NCBI RefSeq assembly: GCF_026340305.1
Contig: NZ_JAPEPI010000001.1
Span: 806,001 to 870,000, forward strand
Origin: Streptomyces sp. NBC_01381
GTDB lineage: Bacteria; Actinomycetota; Actinomycetes; Streptomycetales; Streptomycetaceae
Length of the DNA stretch: 64,000 nt
Direction: 5' to 3'
In this document: piece after piece, positions 51,746 to 60,605 of the stretch
Layout: every line of letters starts with the position of its first letter
Numbering within the stretch: position 1 is the first letter of the stretch
The notes under the pieces: model-generated
Databases searched by the model: none
Seen by the model: the letters and a program-made list of their open reading frames with translations, nothing else
Told to the model about the DNA's origin: nothing
Made by a program: the position numbers and the translations under genes

Positions 51746-51808
51746 GTGTCCATCAGCAGTAGTCCGTCGAGTTCCCAGCAGGGCAGCCCGCGGCAGGCTT
51801 CGGAGTAG
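51746..51808 (+). CDS. Candidate 20-residue peptide upstream of tRNA-Ser
   Basis: A GTG frame of 21 codons with stop, rich in S, Q and P (starts MSISSSPSSSQ, ends RQASE). A GGGAGAGGAG site 5 bases upstream is unusually strong. I cannot recognise it. It may be a leader peptide or chance. Confidence 0.3.
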   Translation: MSISSSPSSSQQGSPRQASE

Positions 51809-51895
51809 TCACTCACTCCGTAGAGCCCCGCCCACGGGGGAGTTGCCCGGGGCGGCCGCTTCGAGCGCGCACTTCGCTGCGCGGGCCGCCCACCC

Positions 51896-51986
<91 letters not shown>

Positions 51987-52035
51987 GACGTTGCACTGGG
52001 CTTGGGCCCCATCCAGGTGCCCGGGGGAAACCCCC

Positions 52036-52860
52036 TCAGCCCAGCATCCGTTCCAGCACCGCCGCGATTCCGTCGTCCTCGTTGGACGCCGTCACCTCGT
52101 CCGCCACCGCCTTGAGTTCCTCGTGGGCGTTGGCCATGGCTACGCCATGTGCTGACCAGCCGAACATCGGGATGTCGTTGGGCATGTCGCCGAAGGCGAT
52201 CGTGTCCGCGGCCTTCGCGCCCAGGCGGCGGGCCGCCAGGGAGAGGCCGGTCGCCTTGGAGAGGCCGAGCGGGAGCAGCTCGACGATGCCCTCGCCGGCC
52301 ATCGTCACGCCGACCAGACCACCTGCCACCTCCCGCGCCACAGCGGCCAGCGCGTCATCGCTCAGGCCCGGATGCTGGACGTACACCTTGTTCAAAGGCG
52401 CCGCCCAGAGCTCGGCGACATCGGTGAACGGGACGGCGGCCAGCGGGCCGTCCTGGACCGCGTACCCGGGACCGACGATCACTTCGCCGTCGAGGCCGTC
52501 ACGGCTCGCGGCCAGTGCCAGCGGGCCGATCTCCGCCTCTATCTTGGCGAGCGCGATGCCCGCAAGCTGCCGGTCGAGCGTGACCGACGTCAGCAGGCGG
52601 TGCTCGCCCGCGTGGTAGACCTGCGCGCCCTGCCCGCAGACCGCCAGGCCCTCATAGCCCAGGTCGTCCAGGATGTGCCGGGTCCAGGGCACGGCACGGC
52701 CGGTGACGATGATGTGCGCGGCGCCCGCCGCAGTGGCCGCGGTGAGCGCGTCGCGCGTACGCGCCGAGACCGTGTCGTCGGAGCGCAGGAGCGTTCCGTC
52801 GAGGTCGGTCGCGACGAGTTTGTACGGGAAGGACGGGACGTCGGGAGCAGGGTGGCTCAC
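52036..52860 (-). CDS. HAD superfamily (Cof-type) hydrolase
   Basis: 274 residues. Motif [16 protein letters not shown], motif [12 protein letters not shown], motif [16 protein letters not shown] and [28 protein letters not shown] are complete, with a C2 cap between. It is closely similar to the HAD gene at 40270. The GTG at 52860 overlaps the serS stop by four bases, so the two are translated together, and this coupling is common in Streptomyces. The substrate is unknown. Confidence 0.88.
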   Translation of the reverse strand: MSHPAPDVPSFPYKLVATDLDGTLLRSDDTVSARTRDALTAATAAGAAHIIVTGRAVPWTRHILDDLGYEGLAVCGQGAQVYHAGEHRLLTSVTLDRQLAGIALAKIEAEIGPLALAASRDGLDGEVIVGPGYAVQDGPLAAVPFTDVAELWAAPLNKVYVQHPGLSDDALAAVAREVAGGLVGVTMAGEGIVELLPLGLSKATGLSLAARRLGAKAADTIAFGDMPNDIPMFGWSAHGVAMANAHEELKAVADEVTASNEDDGIAAVLERMLG

Positions 52861-54134
52861 TTGTTGATGGGCTCCAGGATCTCTCGTCCCCCCAGGTACG
52901 GACGCAGTACCTCGGGCACCCAGACGGAACCGTCGGCCTGCTGATGATTCTCCAGGATGGCGACGATGGTGCGCGGGACGGCGCAGAGCGTGCCGTTCAG
53001 CGTCGAGAGCGGCTGCACCTTCTTGCCGTCGCGGACCCGGATCGAGAGGCGGCGGGCCTGGAAGCCGTCGCAGTTCGAGGCGGAGGTCAGCTCGCGGTAC
53101 TTGCCCTGGGTGGGGATCCACGCCTCGCAGTCGTACTTGCGCGACGCCGAGGATCCGAGGTCACCGGTGGCCACATCGATCACCTGGAAGGGCAAGCCGA
53201 GGCCGGTCAGCCACTGCTTCTCCCACTCCAGGAGCCGCTTGTGCTCGTTCTCCGCGTCCGCCGGGTCGACGTACGAGAACATCTCGACCTTGTCGAACTG
53301 GTGCACGCGGAAGATGCCGCGGGTGTCCTTGCCGTACGTGCCGGCCTCGCGGCGGTAGCAGGGCGAGAAGCCCGCGTACCGCAGGGGCAGCTTGTCGGCG
53401 TCGATGATCTCGTCCATGTGGTACGCCGCGAGCGGGACCTCGGAGGTGCCGACCAGGTAGTAGTCGTCCTTCTCCAGGTGGTACACGTTCTCGGCGGCCT
53501 GGCCGAGGAAGCCCGTGCCCTCCATGGCGCGCGGGCGGACCAGCGAGGGCGTCAGCATCGGGATGAACCCGGCCTCCGTGGCCTGCGCGATCGCCGCGTT
53601 GACCAGGGCCAGCTCGAGCAGCGCGCCGACACCCGTCAGGTAGTAGAAGCGCGAGCCGGAGACCTTCGCGCCGCGCTCGACGTCGATGGCGCCGAGCGCC
53701 TCGCCGAGCTCCAGGTGGTCCTTCGGCTCGAAGCCCTCGGCCGCGAAGTCGCGCGGGGTGCCGATGGTGTCGAGGACGACGAAGTCCTCCTCGCCGCCGA
53801 CCGGGACGTCCGCGTGGACGATGTTCCCCAGCTGCAGCAGGAGGCGCTTGGTCTCCTCGTCGGCCTCGTCCTGCGCGGCGTCGGCCGCCTTCACGGCGGC
53901 GGAGAGCTCGCCGGCCTTCTTCAGGAGCTCGGCCTTCTCGTCACCCGAGGCCTTGGGGATCAGCTTGCCGAGCGCCTTCTGCTCGGAACGGAGCTCGTCG
54001 AAGCGGAGCCCGGACGACCTGCGCAGCTCGTCGGCGGAGAGCAGGGCGTCGACGAGGGCGACGTCCTCTCCACGGGCGCGCTGGGAGGCGCGAACACGGT
54101 CGGGGTCCTCACGGAGCAGGCGAAGGTCAATCAC
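52857..54134 (-). CDS. serS: Seryl-tRNA synthetase
   Basis: 425 residues. The N-terminal coiled-coil arm ([47 protein letters not shown]) is followed by the class II core: [16 protein letters not shown], motif 2 [25 protein letters not shown], and motif 3 [26 protein letters not shown] [17 protein letters not shown]. It starts [18 protein letters not shown] with a GTG. It is followed by the coupled HAD gene and faces a tRNA-Ser gene. Confidence 0.97.
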   Translation of the reverse strand: MIDLRLLREDPDRVRASQRARGEDVALVDALLSADELRRSSGLRFDELRSEQKALGKLIPKASGDEKAELLKKAGELSAAVKAADAAQDEADEETKRLLLQLGNIVHADVPVGGEEDFVVLDTIGTPRDFAAEGFEPKDHLELGEALGAIDVERGAKVSGSRFYYLTGVGALLELALVNAAIAQATEAGFIPMLTPSLVRPRAMEGTGFLGQAAENVYHLEKDDYYLVGTSEVPLAAYHMDEIIDADKLPLRYAGFSPCYRREAGTYGKDTRGIFRVHQFDKVEMFSYVDPADAENEHKRLLEWEKQWLTGLGLPFQVIDVATGDLGSSASRKYDCEAWIPTQGKYRELTSASNCDGFQARRLSIRVRDGKKVQPLSTLNGTLCAVPRTIVAILENHQQADGSVWVPEVLRPYLGGREILEPINK

Positions 54135-54742
54135 CCCACAAGGCTACCGGTGCCCGCTTCCGGCCCACGACTTGATATTCCTTTCTGTGTAGTTATGTCC
54201 CATTTGCCGGAGTGTGAATTCCGGGAAGAGGTGCGGCCGGAATGGTTCGCCATGGGGCGACAAGTGTCGATCGGGTGTCGGTCGGGCGCCGGTCAATAAA
54301 AAGGGCGTCATTCCCCGAAACGGGGCAGAGGAGGCGCACTGCCTTGACTCGATCCCCTTGTGGGAAGCGGGACTTGAGGGTGCCGTTGTCCACAGGAATG
54401 GGCGCTCCGGAAAAGTTATCCACAGGGTGTGCGAAAGATCTGTGGATGCCGGAAGTGATCATTCCGAAAGCCGCATGTGCGACGAAGGATTCCCGTCCCA
54501 AACCATCTTCACACCCACTTTCGAGTGGAAATGGTTCACTCCAAAGAGTTGATCAAAGGAAAAGGGTGGACGGGGGGTGACGTGCTCGGCTGTGGATGGA
54601 CTTGTGGGGTGTAGGGCGATTTGTCGACCATGTCATGGATCGTTGTCGACTTGTCCCCAGGTCGAGAACCCAGCCTGTGGATAACTTTGTGGACAACGTA
54701 AATCTGCAGGTAAGACCGGACGGGAACGGAAGGACGGTCCGG
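54135..54742. promoter_or_regulatory. 608-base serS/pheA spacer, comparatively AT-rich, with DnaA boxes
   Basis: No convincing gene. The part near 54500-54570 is unusually A/T-rich for this genome (GGAAATGG, CAAAGAGTTGATCAAAGGAAAAGG). It must contain the serS promoter. A DnaA-box cluster, listed separately, occupies 54386-54696. Confidence 0.6.
54386..54696. promoter_or_regulatory. DnaA-box cluster 3, serS/pheA spacer
   Basis: Six boxes: TTGTCCACA (54386, perfect), TTATCCACA (54416, perfect), and on the reverse strand GCATCCACA (54441), CCATCCACA (54591), TTATCCACA (54676, perfect) and TTGTCCACA (54688, perfect). The last pair is 12 bases apart. This is the densest cluster in the window. Confidence 0.75.
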
Positions 54743-55678
54743 TCAGAACCGGCCGTCCTGGCACTGCGTCAGCCAGTCCGACGCCGCAAGGAACTCGCTG
54801 TCGGACGTACCGGGCCGCAGCGTGCGTACGTCGTCGGGTGCGACCCCCGCACGCGGGTACGAGCCGAGGAAGCGCACCTGTGGGCAGATCCGCTTCAGGC
54901 CCATCAGGGCCTCGCCCACGCGGCGGTCCGTGATGTGTCCCTCGGCGTCCACGGAGAAGCAGTAGTTGCCGATGCCCCGACCGGTCGGCCGCGATTCGAT
55001 CCGCATCAGGTTGACCCCGCGCACGGCGAACTCCTGGAGCAGTTCGAGCAGGGCGCCCGGGTGGTCGTCGCCGAGCCAGATGACCACCGAGGTCTTGTCC
55101 GCGCCGGTCGGCGCCGCGGGGCGGGCAGGGCGGCCGACCAAGACGAACCGGGTCTCGGCGTTCGCCGCGTCGTGGATCTCGCTGACCAGCGGCTGAAGGC
55201 CGTACGTCGCCGCCGCGAACTCGCCCGCGAAGGCCGCGTCGAAGCGTCCCTCCTGGACCAGGCGGGCGCCGTCCGCGTTCGAGGCCGCCGACTCCCACAG
55301 GGCGTCCGGCAGGTTCGCGGCGAGCCAGTTGCGGACCTGGGGCTGGGCCACGGGGTGGCCGGTCACCGTCTTGATGTCCTTGATCTGCGTGCCGGGCCGC
55401 ACGAGCAGCGCGAAGGCGATCGGCAGGACGACCTCGCGGTAGATCATCAGCGGCTCGCCCTTGGCGAGCTCGTCGACGGTGGTCGTGACGCCACCCTCGA
55501 CGGAGTTCTCGATCGGCACCAGCGCGGCCGCCGCGTCGCCGTTACGGACCGCGTCCAGCGCGGCCGGCACGGACACCATCGGGACGAGCTCCCGGGTGGC
55601 AGCTTCCGGGAGCGTGCGGAGGGCGGCCTCGGTGAAGGTGCCCTCGGGGCCGAGATAGGTGTAGCGCATCGCCGACAT
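54743..55678 (-). CDS. pheA: Prephenate dehydratase
   Basis: 311 residues. Converts prephenate to phenylpyruvate for phenylalanine synthesis. The catalytic part starts MRYTYLGPEGTFTEAAL and contains VPIENSVEGGV, VVLPIAFALLV and the end YGLQPLVSEIHDAANAETRFVLVG. The C-terminal ACT domain (about 205-285) has the allosteric motif ESRPTGRGIGNYCFSVD. The length is typical of the monofunctional actinobacterial enzyme. It is monocistronic and downstream of the copper cluster. Confidence 0.95.
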   Translation of the reverse strand: MSAMRYTYLGPEGTFTEAALRTLPEAATRELVPMVSVPAALDAVRNGDAAAALVPIENSVEGGVTTTVDELAKGEPLMIYREVVLPIAFALLVRPGTQIKDIKTVTGHPVAQPQVRNWLAANLPDALWESAASNADGARLVQEGRFDAAFAGEFAAATYGLQPLVSEIHDAANAETRFVLVGRPARPAAPTGADKTSVVIWLGDDHPGALLELLQEFAVRGVNLMRIESRPTGRGIGNYCFSVDAEGHITDRRVGEALMGLKRICPQVRFLGSYPRAGVAPDDVRTLRPGTSDSEFLAASDWLTQCQDGRF

Positions 55679-55736
55679 ACCGTCACCCTAATGGGCTGCA
55701 CGTGGCGCGGCTCACGCGTCTCACGGAGCGGCACCC

Positions 55737-55786
55737 GTCCCGCGTACGAGAAACCGCACAAGTCCCGCGTACGAGAATCTGCACAA
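55737..55786. repeat. 25-bp tandem duplication between dtpA and pheA
   Basis: GTCCCGCGTACGAGAA plus nine further bases is present twice, at 55737-55761 and 55762-55786, differing at two positions. It is non-coding. Confidence 0.75.
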
Positions 55787-55795
55787 GGGGCAGGC

Positions 55796-57067
55796 CTACG
55801 CCTCCAGCAGTCGCTGCCCCACGTACTCGCCCTTCGCGGCCCCGCCCGGCACCGCGTAGAGCCCGCTCGACTCGTGCCGGATGAACTCCGAGAGCGCGTC
55901 CCCCCGGTCGAGTTTCCGCTGCACCGGTACGAAACCGCGGAGCGGGTCGGCCTGCCAGCAGATGAACAGGAGCCCGGCGTCCGGCTCGCCGTCCTTGCCG
56001 AAGCCGTCGTGGTACGAGAAGGGGCGGCGCAGCATGGCGGCGCCGCCGTTCTGGTCGGGCCGCGTGATGCGGGCATGCGCGTTGAGGGCGATGACGTACT
56101 CGTTGTCCGCGCCGGCCTTCTCCAGCTTCGGCTCGGTCGTCTCCGTGCCGCCGGTCAGCGGTGAGCCGTCGGACTTGTGCCGCCCGATGACCGCCTCCTG
56201 ATGCTTCAGGCCCAGCTTCTCCCAGTCGTCGAGGAGCATCCGGATACGGCGTACGACGGCGTAGGAACCGTCGGCCATCCACGCGGGGTCCCCGTCGCCC
56301 GGCACATAGATCCGCTGGTCGAAGTCCTTCTCGGACGGCTTCGGGTTGTTCGTGCCGTCGATCTGGCCCATCAGGTTGCGGGTCGTCATGGGCTGCGCGG
56401 TCGCGCCGGGTGAGCGGTTGAAGCCGTCCATCTGCCAGCGGATCCGGGCCGCGTCGCCCGCGTCCTTCTGGACGGCGCGCAGGGCGTGGAAGGCGACGAG
56501 CGCGTCGTTCGCGCCGATCTGCACCCACAGGTCGCCGTCGCTGCGGGCCTTGTCGAGACGGTCGGAGGAGAAGTCCGGCAGCGGGTCGAGCGCGGACGGG
56601 CGCTGTTTCTCCAGGCCGGTGCGCCCGAAGAAGCTGCGGCCGAAGCCGAAGGTGACCGTCAGAGACGAGGGGCCCGCGTCCCGCGCGACATCCGTGTCGT
56701 CACTCGCGGCGGCCTCGCCCGCCATCAGCCGCTCGGCCGTCGCCGACCAGCGGCGCAGCAGGGCCGCCGCCTCCTTGCGGCCGGCTCCCGCTTTCAGGTC
56801 GAAGGCGACGAGGTGGCCGCGGGACTGGTTGGGCGTCGTGATGCCCGGCTGATGTTTCCCGTGAAACATGACCTCGTCCGCGCCCAGCGACGTCAACGAC
56901 GCCGCCCGGGACGGGCTGTCCGACGGCGCCGCGGCATATCCGGCCGCGCCGCCCGCCGCCCCGAGCGCGAGACCGGTGGCGCCCGCGGTGCCGAGCAGCC
57001 GCCGCCGCGAGATGGTGCGGTGGTTCTCGACGCGGTCCGCCTCGCGGGTCGTCTCGTTGTCCGCCAT
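55796..57067 (-). CDS. dtpA: Tat-exported dye-decolorizing peroxidase DtpA (EfeB-like)
   Basis: 423 residues. The twin-arginine signal ISRRRLLGTAGATGLALGAAGG is at about residues 19-40, the substrate and heme motif FHGKHQPGITT follows the signal, and GQIDGTNNPKPSEKDF carries the GxxDG catalytic Asp. The proximal heme histidine is in ALNAHARIT. In S. lividans, DtpA is a secreted heme peroxidase working with Sco and ECuC in copper-dependent morphogenesis. It starts 7 bases after the copC/D stop. A parS-like sequence lies within it. Confidence 0.92.
   Translation of the reverse strand: MADNETTREADRVENHRTISRRRLLGTAGATGLALGAAGGAAGYAAAPSDSPSRAASLTSLGADEVMFHGKHQPGITTPNQSRGHLVAFDLKAGAGRKEAAALLRRWSATAERLMAGEAAASDDTDVARDAGPSSLTVTFGFGRSFFGRTGLEKQRPSALDPLPDFSSDRLDKARSDGDLWVQIGANDALVAFHALRAVQKDAGDAARIRWQMDGFNRSPGATAQPMTTRNLMGQIDGTNNPKPSEKDFDQRIYVPGDGDPAWMADGSYAVVRRIRMLLDDWEKLGLKHQEAVIGRHKSDGSPLTGGTETTEPKLEKAGADNEYVIALNAHARITRPDQNGGAAMLRRPFSYHDGFGKDGEPDAGLLFICWQADPLRGFVPVQRKLDRGDALSEFIRHESSGLYAVPGGAAKGEYVGQRLLEA
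56854..56867. other. parS-like site in the dtpA coding region, one mismatch
   Basis: GTTTCCCGTGAAAC differs from parS at one base. On the gene strand it encodes FHGK of the conserved FHGKHQ motif, so coding constraint alone may explain it. Confidence 0.45.
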
Positions 57068-57073
57068 GGTCGT

Positions 57074-59362
57074 TCAGCCGATCTGCGCGTTCTTGTTCAC
57101 GGTCACTTGGTCGATGTCGGAGGTCCGCACGGTCACCGCGACCTTCCACTTGCCGGCCATCGGGAGCTGGACGCCGGTCGCGGTCCAGTGTCCGGTGGCG
57201 ATGCGGTCTGGGGCGACCGGCAGCGGGCCGAGGTCCTTCGACTTGAGGGTGAAGGAGACCTTCACCTCCGGGACGTCGAAGGCGCTGCCGTTGGGCCGCT
57301 TCACGTAGAGGTGGAAGTCATTGCTGCCGGTGCGGCCGGGGTCGAGGTCGAGTCGGACCGTGCCCTTGCCGTCTTCGGCGCCCGTGTCGAAGGGGATGGT
57401 GAGGATGAGCGGCCCGGACCGCTGGGCGGTCTCGGCGGCCGTCTTCGAGGCGGCCGCTTCCTCCTCCGTGCGCCCGGGCTCGGTGGAGGTGAGGACCGTC
57501 GTCACGGCGAGCAGGACGACGGCGACGCCCGCCTCGGCGAGCACGGAGCGGCGCAGGCCCGATCGGAGCGGGTCGGCGTCGCGGATCCGCTTCTCGCGGG
57601 CGGTGTTCATGGCGGCCTGCTGGCGGGCGAGCTGAGCGGCGCGCTGCGAGTCCTTGGCCTCCTTGGCGGGGGCCTTCGACGCGCTCTTGGAAGATGAGGC
57701 GTTCTTGGAAGACGACGCGCTCTTGGAAGACGACGCGTCCTTGGCAGGCGAGGCATCGGAAGACGGGCTGTCGGAATCCTTGCCCTCTGTAGACGGCGCC
57801 TCCGAAGACGTGTCCTCCTTAGACGGCGCCTTCGAGGACGAGCTCTCCGTAGACGGCGCCTTAGAAGATGCGCTCTCCGAAGACAGCGTCTTAGAAGGTG
57901 AGCCCTTAGAAGAGGTGCCCTTCGAAGACGAGCCCTCCGAAGACGAGCCCTCCGAAGAGGTGGCCTCAGAAGAAGCCTCCTTGGACCCCGCCCCAGAGTC
58001 ACCGGCACCCCCGACAGGCACCGTCACCGGCTTCCTCCGCGCCCGCTGCTCGACCACCGCGGCGGCCGCCGCCTCGGGCGCCATTCCGCCCGCCGTGCCC
58101 GCGATACGCGCCGTCCAGCGCCGCGAGATCCAGGCGATGCCGACAAGGACGACGACCAGGCCGATCTTGACGAGGAGCAGCTGTCCGTACGACGTACCGG
58201 TGAGCGCCGACCACGAACCGACCTGCCGCCAGGACTGGTAGAGCCCGGTCGCCGCCAGGGCGACGACGCTGCAGAACGCCACGCGCGAGAAGCGCCGCAC
58301 CGCCCCGGAGTCCACCGACGGCGCGAAGTAGAGGGCGACGACCAGGGCCGCGAGCCCGCCGAGCCAGGCGGCGACGGCGAGCAGATGGACGACGTCCACG
58401 GGCATCGCGATGCCCGCCTGGATGCCGGTCGACGCGTGCTCGGCCATTGCCCAGGTCGCGGCGAGCCCGATGGCGACGACGGTGCCGCCGATCCCGAGCC
58501 CGAACGCGAGGTCCTTGCGCTCCTTGGGGTCGGTTCGCTTTTCGTACGCACCGAAAAGGACCGCAATGAAGAGGGCGGCCGCGGCGAGCAGCAGCAGCCG
58601 GGAGACCAGCGCGGCGCCAGTCTTCGTCTGGAGCACGTCGCCGAGCTTGGCCATGTCGAAGGCGTCGGCGATCTTCCCCGACCCGGTGTAGGGCGCGCGG
58701 AGCAGCAGCATCACGAGGGTCGACGCGGTGAGCGTGAGCCAGCCGGACACCACCAGGCGCTGCACGGGTCGCACCCCGGCGCCGCGCGGCCAGCAGCCGA
58801 GCACGAACGCCGCCCCGCCGACGACGAGGATGAATCCGGCGTACGAGAGGTAGCGCGCGAAGCCGTAGAGGCCGCCGACGAATCCGCCGCCCACCTCCTG
58901 GTCCGGCAGCGCGACCTTCGTGTCGGACGGGGCGCCCACGGAGAAGGTGAACGCCCCGGAGATCGGATGGCTGTCGGCGGAGACGACTTGGTAGGCGACG
59001 GTGAAGGTGCCGTCGGGCAGCCCCTTGTGCAGCTTCACGCCGTACGTGTTGGACCCGAAGTCACTGGTCTTGCCCGAGTCGACGCGCTTGCCGGACGGGT
59101 CGAGCACCCGCACCGAGCCGTCGGACATGGCGACGTTCTCGGAGAAGGACAGCGTCACCCGGTCCGGCGCCTTGTCGACCACCGCTCCCTGCTTGGGGTC
59201 GCTGCCCGTCAGCGCGGCGTGCGCGGAGACGGGCGTCGCCGCGGCAAGCAGGGCGCCGAGGAAGAGGGCGACGACGAGCAGGAGCCGCCCGGCACCGGGA
59301 GTGATCCCGAGCCGGGAGACAGCTCCGGAGTGGGCTCCGAAGCGGGGAGCGATGGTCCGCAT
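57074..59362 (-). CDS. CopC-CopD fusion copper protein with serine-rich linker and C-terminal YtkA-like domain
   Basis: About 762 residues. A signal peptide ends before HAALTGSDPKQGAVVDKAPD, so the mature CopC domain (about 48-145) begins with the N-terminal copper-binding histidine. A CopD membrane domain follows (about 165-440, eight segments). Residues about 457-575 are a repetitive S/K/E linker. Last come one membrane segment and an extracytoplasmic YtkA-like domain (LILTIPFDTGAEDGKGTVRLDLDPGRTG). It probably imports or delivers copper across the membrane. The family's usual CopCD (about 650 residues or less) lacks this linker. ATG at 59362. Confidence 0.88.
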   Translation of the reverse strand: MRTIAPRFGAHSGAVSRLGITPGAGRLLLVVALFLGALLAAATPVSAHAALTGSDPKQGAVVDKAPDRVTLSFSENVAMSDGSVRVLDPSGKRVDSGKTSDFGSNTYGVKLHKGLPDGTFTVAYQVVSADSHPISGAFTFSVGAPSDTKVALPDQEVGGGFVGGLYGFARYLSYAGFILVVGGAAFVLGCWPRGAGVRPVQRLVVSGWLTLTASTLVMLLLRAPYTGSGKIADAFDMAKLGDVLQTKTGAALVSRLLLLAAAALFIAVLFGAYEKRTDPKERKDLAFGLGIGGTVVAIGLAATWAMAEHASTGIQAGIAMPVDVVHLLAVAAWLGGLAALVVALYFAPSVDSGAVRRFSRVAFCSVVALAATGLYQSWRQVGSWSALTGTSYGQLLLVKIGLVVVLVGIAWISRRWTARIAGTAGGMAPEAAAAAVVEQRARRKPVTVPVGGAGDSGAGSKEASSEATSSEGSSSEGSSSKGTSSKGSPSKTLSSESASSKAPSTESSSSKAPSKEDTSSEAPSTEGKDSDSPSSDASPAKDASSSKSASSSKNASSSKSASKAPAKEAKDSQRAAQLARQQAAMNTAREKRIRDADPLRSGLRRSVLAEAGVAVVLLAVTTVLTSTEPGRTEEEAAASKTAAETAQRSGPLILTIPFDTGAEDGKGTVRLDLDPGRTGSNDFHLYVKRPNGSAFDVPEVKVSFTLKSKDLGPLPVAPDRIATGHWTATGVQLPMAGKWKVAVTVRTSDIDQVTVNKNAQIG
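57640..57990. repeat. Imperfect repeats coding the serine-rich linker of CopC/D
   Basis: On the plus strand, GAAGACGAGCCCTCC and GACGGCGCCTTAGAAGA-type units alternate, giving the protein a run of SSK/SSE/SEG/SKA elements of about 115 residues. Codon use is atypical (many TCT, TCC, AAG), as in slippage-grown repeats. Confidence 0.8.
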
Positions 59363-59376
59363 CAACGATCAGTCCC

Positions 59377-59880
59377 TCAGTGCGCCGAGTGCTTGCCGTG
59401 CTCGGGGTTGTACGTTGCGGCCTTCACCGGAACCTCAACCTCGATCGGATCCGACTTCTCGAAGCGCAACAGCACCGCGATCTTCTCGCCCGGCTTCGGC
59501 TTGTGGTTGAGCTTCTCGAACATGAGGTGGTTGCCGCCCCGGGCGAAGTCCAGCTCGCCGTCGGCCGGTACGTCGAACGACTTCTGCTCCCGCATCGCGC
59601 TGTTCTTGGTGCTGTGCAGCGTGACCTTCTTCGCGAAGGAGCTGGTCACCGAGACGAGCTTGTCGGCGCCGCCCTTGTTCGTGAGGGTGAAGAAGCCGGA
59701 GGCCATGGTGTCCATGACGGGCTCGGGGATGTAGGCCCCGCTGACCTTGAGCTCGGGCTTGTCCGATGTCGACACCGATGCCTTGCCGGCGGACGAGTCC
59801 GAGCAGCCCGCGAGGGTGAGCCCCGCCGTCAGCGCCATGGCACCGGCGAGGAGGGCACGGCGGTTTGCGGGGGTCTTCAC
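59377..59880 (-). CDS. ecuC: Copper chaperone PCu(A)C-like lipoprotein (ECuC-like)
   Basis: 167 residues. A lipoprotein signal (GAMALTAGLTLAGCSDS) is followed by a PCu(A)C domain. The copper motif H(M)x10Mx21HxM is recognisable in TLHSTKNSAMREQ and GGNHLMFEKL. The C-terminus is His-rich (NPEHGKHSAH). In S. lividans, ECuC passes copper to Sco for cytochrome oxidase or other cuproenzymes. Its start overlaps the sco stop by four bases and it ends 14 bases before the copC/D start. Confidence 0.92.
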   Translation of the reverse strand: MKTPANRRALLAGAMALTAGLTLAGCSDSSAGKASVSTSDKPELKVSGAYIPEPVMDTMASGFFTLTNKGGADKLVSVTSSFAKKVTLHSTKNSAMREQKSFDVPADGELDFARGGNHLMFEKLNHKPKPGEKIAVLLRFEKSDPIEVEVPVKAATYNPEHGKHSAH

Positions 59881-60527
59881 GGGGTCTCTCCCTTGATGAG
59901 CTTGGGGAGGTCCTTGACGTAGTCGTCCACGGAGGCGTCCTCGCCGTACAGGACGTAGCCCGCGTCGGTCTTCGGGGAGAACGCGATGACCTGCTTGCCG
60001 TGCATCGAGACGATCTTGCCCTTCTCCTTCTTGGGGGGCTCGATGCTGATGCCGAGGGTGCGGGCGCTGGCCTGGATGGTGTCGAAGTCACCGCTCAGGC
60101 CGATGAAGTCGGTGTCCTGGGCCTTGAGCCACTTGCCGAGGGCGGCGGGGGTGTCCCGTTCGGGGTCGGTGGTGACGAAGACGACCTGGAGCTTGTCCTG
60201 CTCCGCCTTGGGCAGCTTCTTCTTGGCGACGGCGATGTTGTTCATCGTCAGCGGGCAGACGTCGGGGCAGTTGGTGTAGCCGAAGTAGACGAGCGTCGGC
60301 TTGCCCTTGGTCTGCGCGCGCAGGTCGTACTTCTTGCCGTGGGTGTCCGTGAGGACCATGTCCGGCTTCTCGAACGGCTTGTCGAGGACGGTCGCGGCCT
60401 TGTCTCCGTCGGACTCGACGGAGACGTCCGCGACGGGCTTCTTGCCGTCGTCACCGCCGCCGCAGGCGGAGAGGGTGAGGGCGGCCGCGGCCAGCATGGC
60501 GGCGGCGAGCAGCTTCTTCTTGCGCAT
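59877..60527 (-). CDS. sco: SCO1/SenC family copper chaperone
   Basis: 216 residues. The lipoprotein signal AAALTLSACGGG is followed by a thioredoxin-like domain with copper-binding CPDVC in YFGYTNCPDVCPLTMNN and a distal histidine in IVSMHGKQVIAF. Sco delivers copper to the CuA site of oxidases and, in S. lividans, to the morphogenetic enzyme GlxA pathway. It is first in the sco, ecuC, copC/D, dtpA transcript. The hairpin upstream separates it from the YcnI-like gene. Confidence 0.95.
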   Translation of the reverse strand: MRKKKLLAAAMLAAAALTLSACGGGDDGKKPVADVSVESDGDKAATVLDKPFEKPDMVLTDTHGKKYDLRAQTKGKPTLVYFGYTNCPDVCPLTMNNIAVAKKKLPKAEQDKLQVVFVTTDPERDTPAALGKWLKAQDTDFIGLSGDFDTIQASARTLGISIEPPKKEKGKIVSMHGKQVIAFSPKTDAGYVLYGEDASVDDYVKDLPKLIKGETP

Positions 60528-60556
60528 ACGAAAATGTCCCAGATGTGAGGAGGCCC

Positions 60557-60594
60557 GGCCGCACCGGGGCGCTGGAGCGCCCGCGGTGCGGTCC
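60557..60594. terminator. Hairpin between the YcnI-like gene and sco
   Basis: GGCCGCACCG-GGGCGCT (60557-60573) pairs with AGCGCCC-GCGGTGCGGTCC (60576-60594). On the minus strand it follows the YcnI-like gene and precedes sco, so it may terminate the first transcript or attenuate read-through. Confidence 0.6.
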
Positions 60595-60605
60595 GATGGG
60601 TTGGC

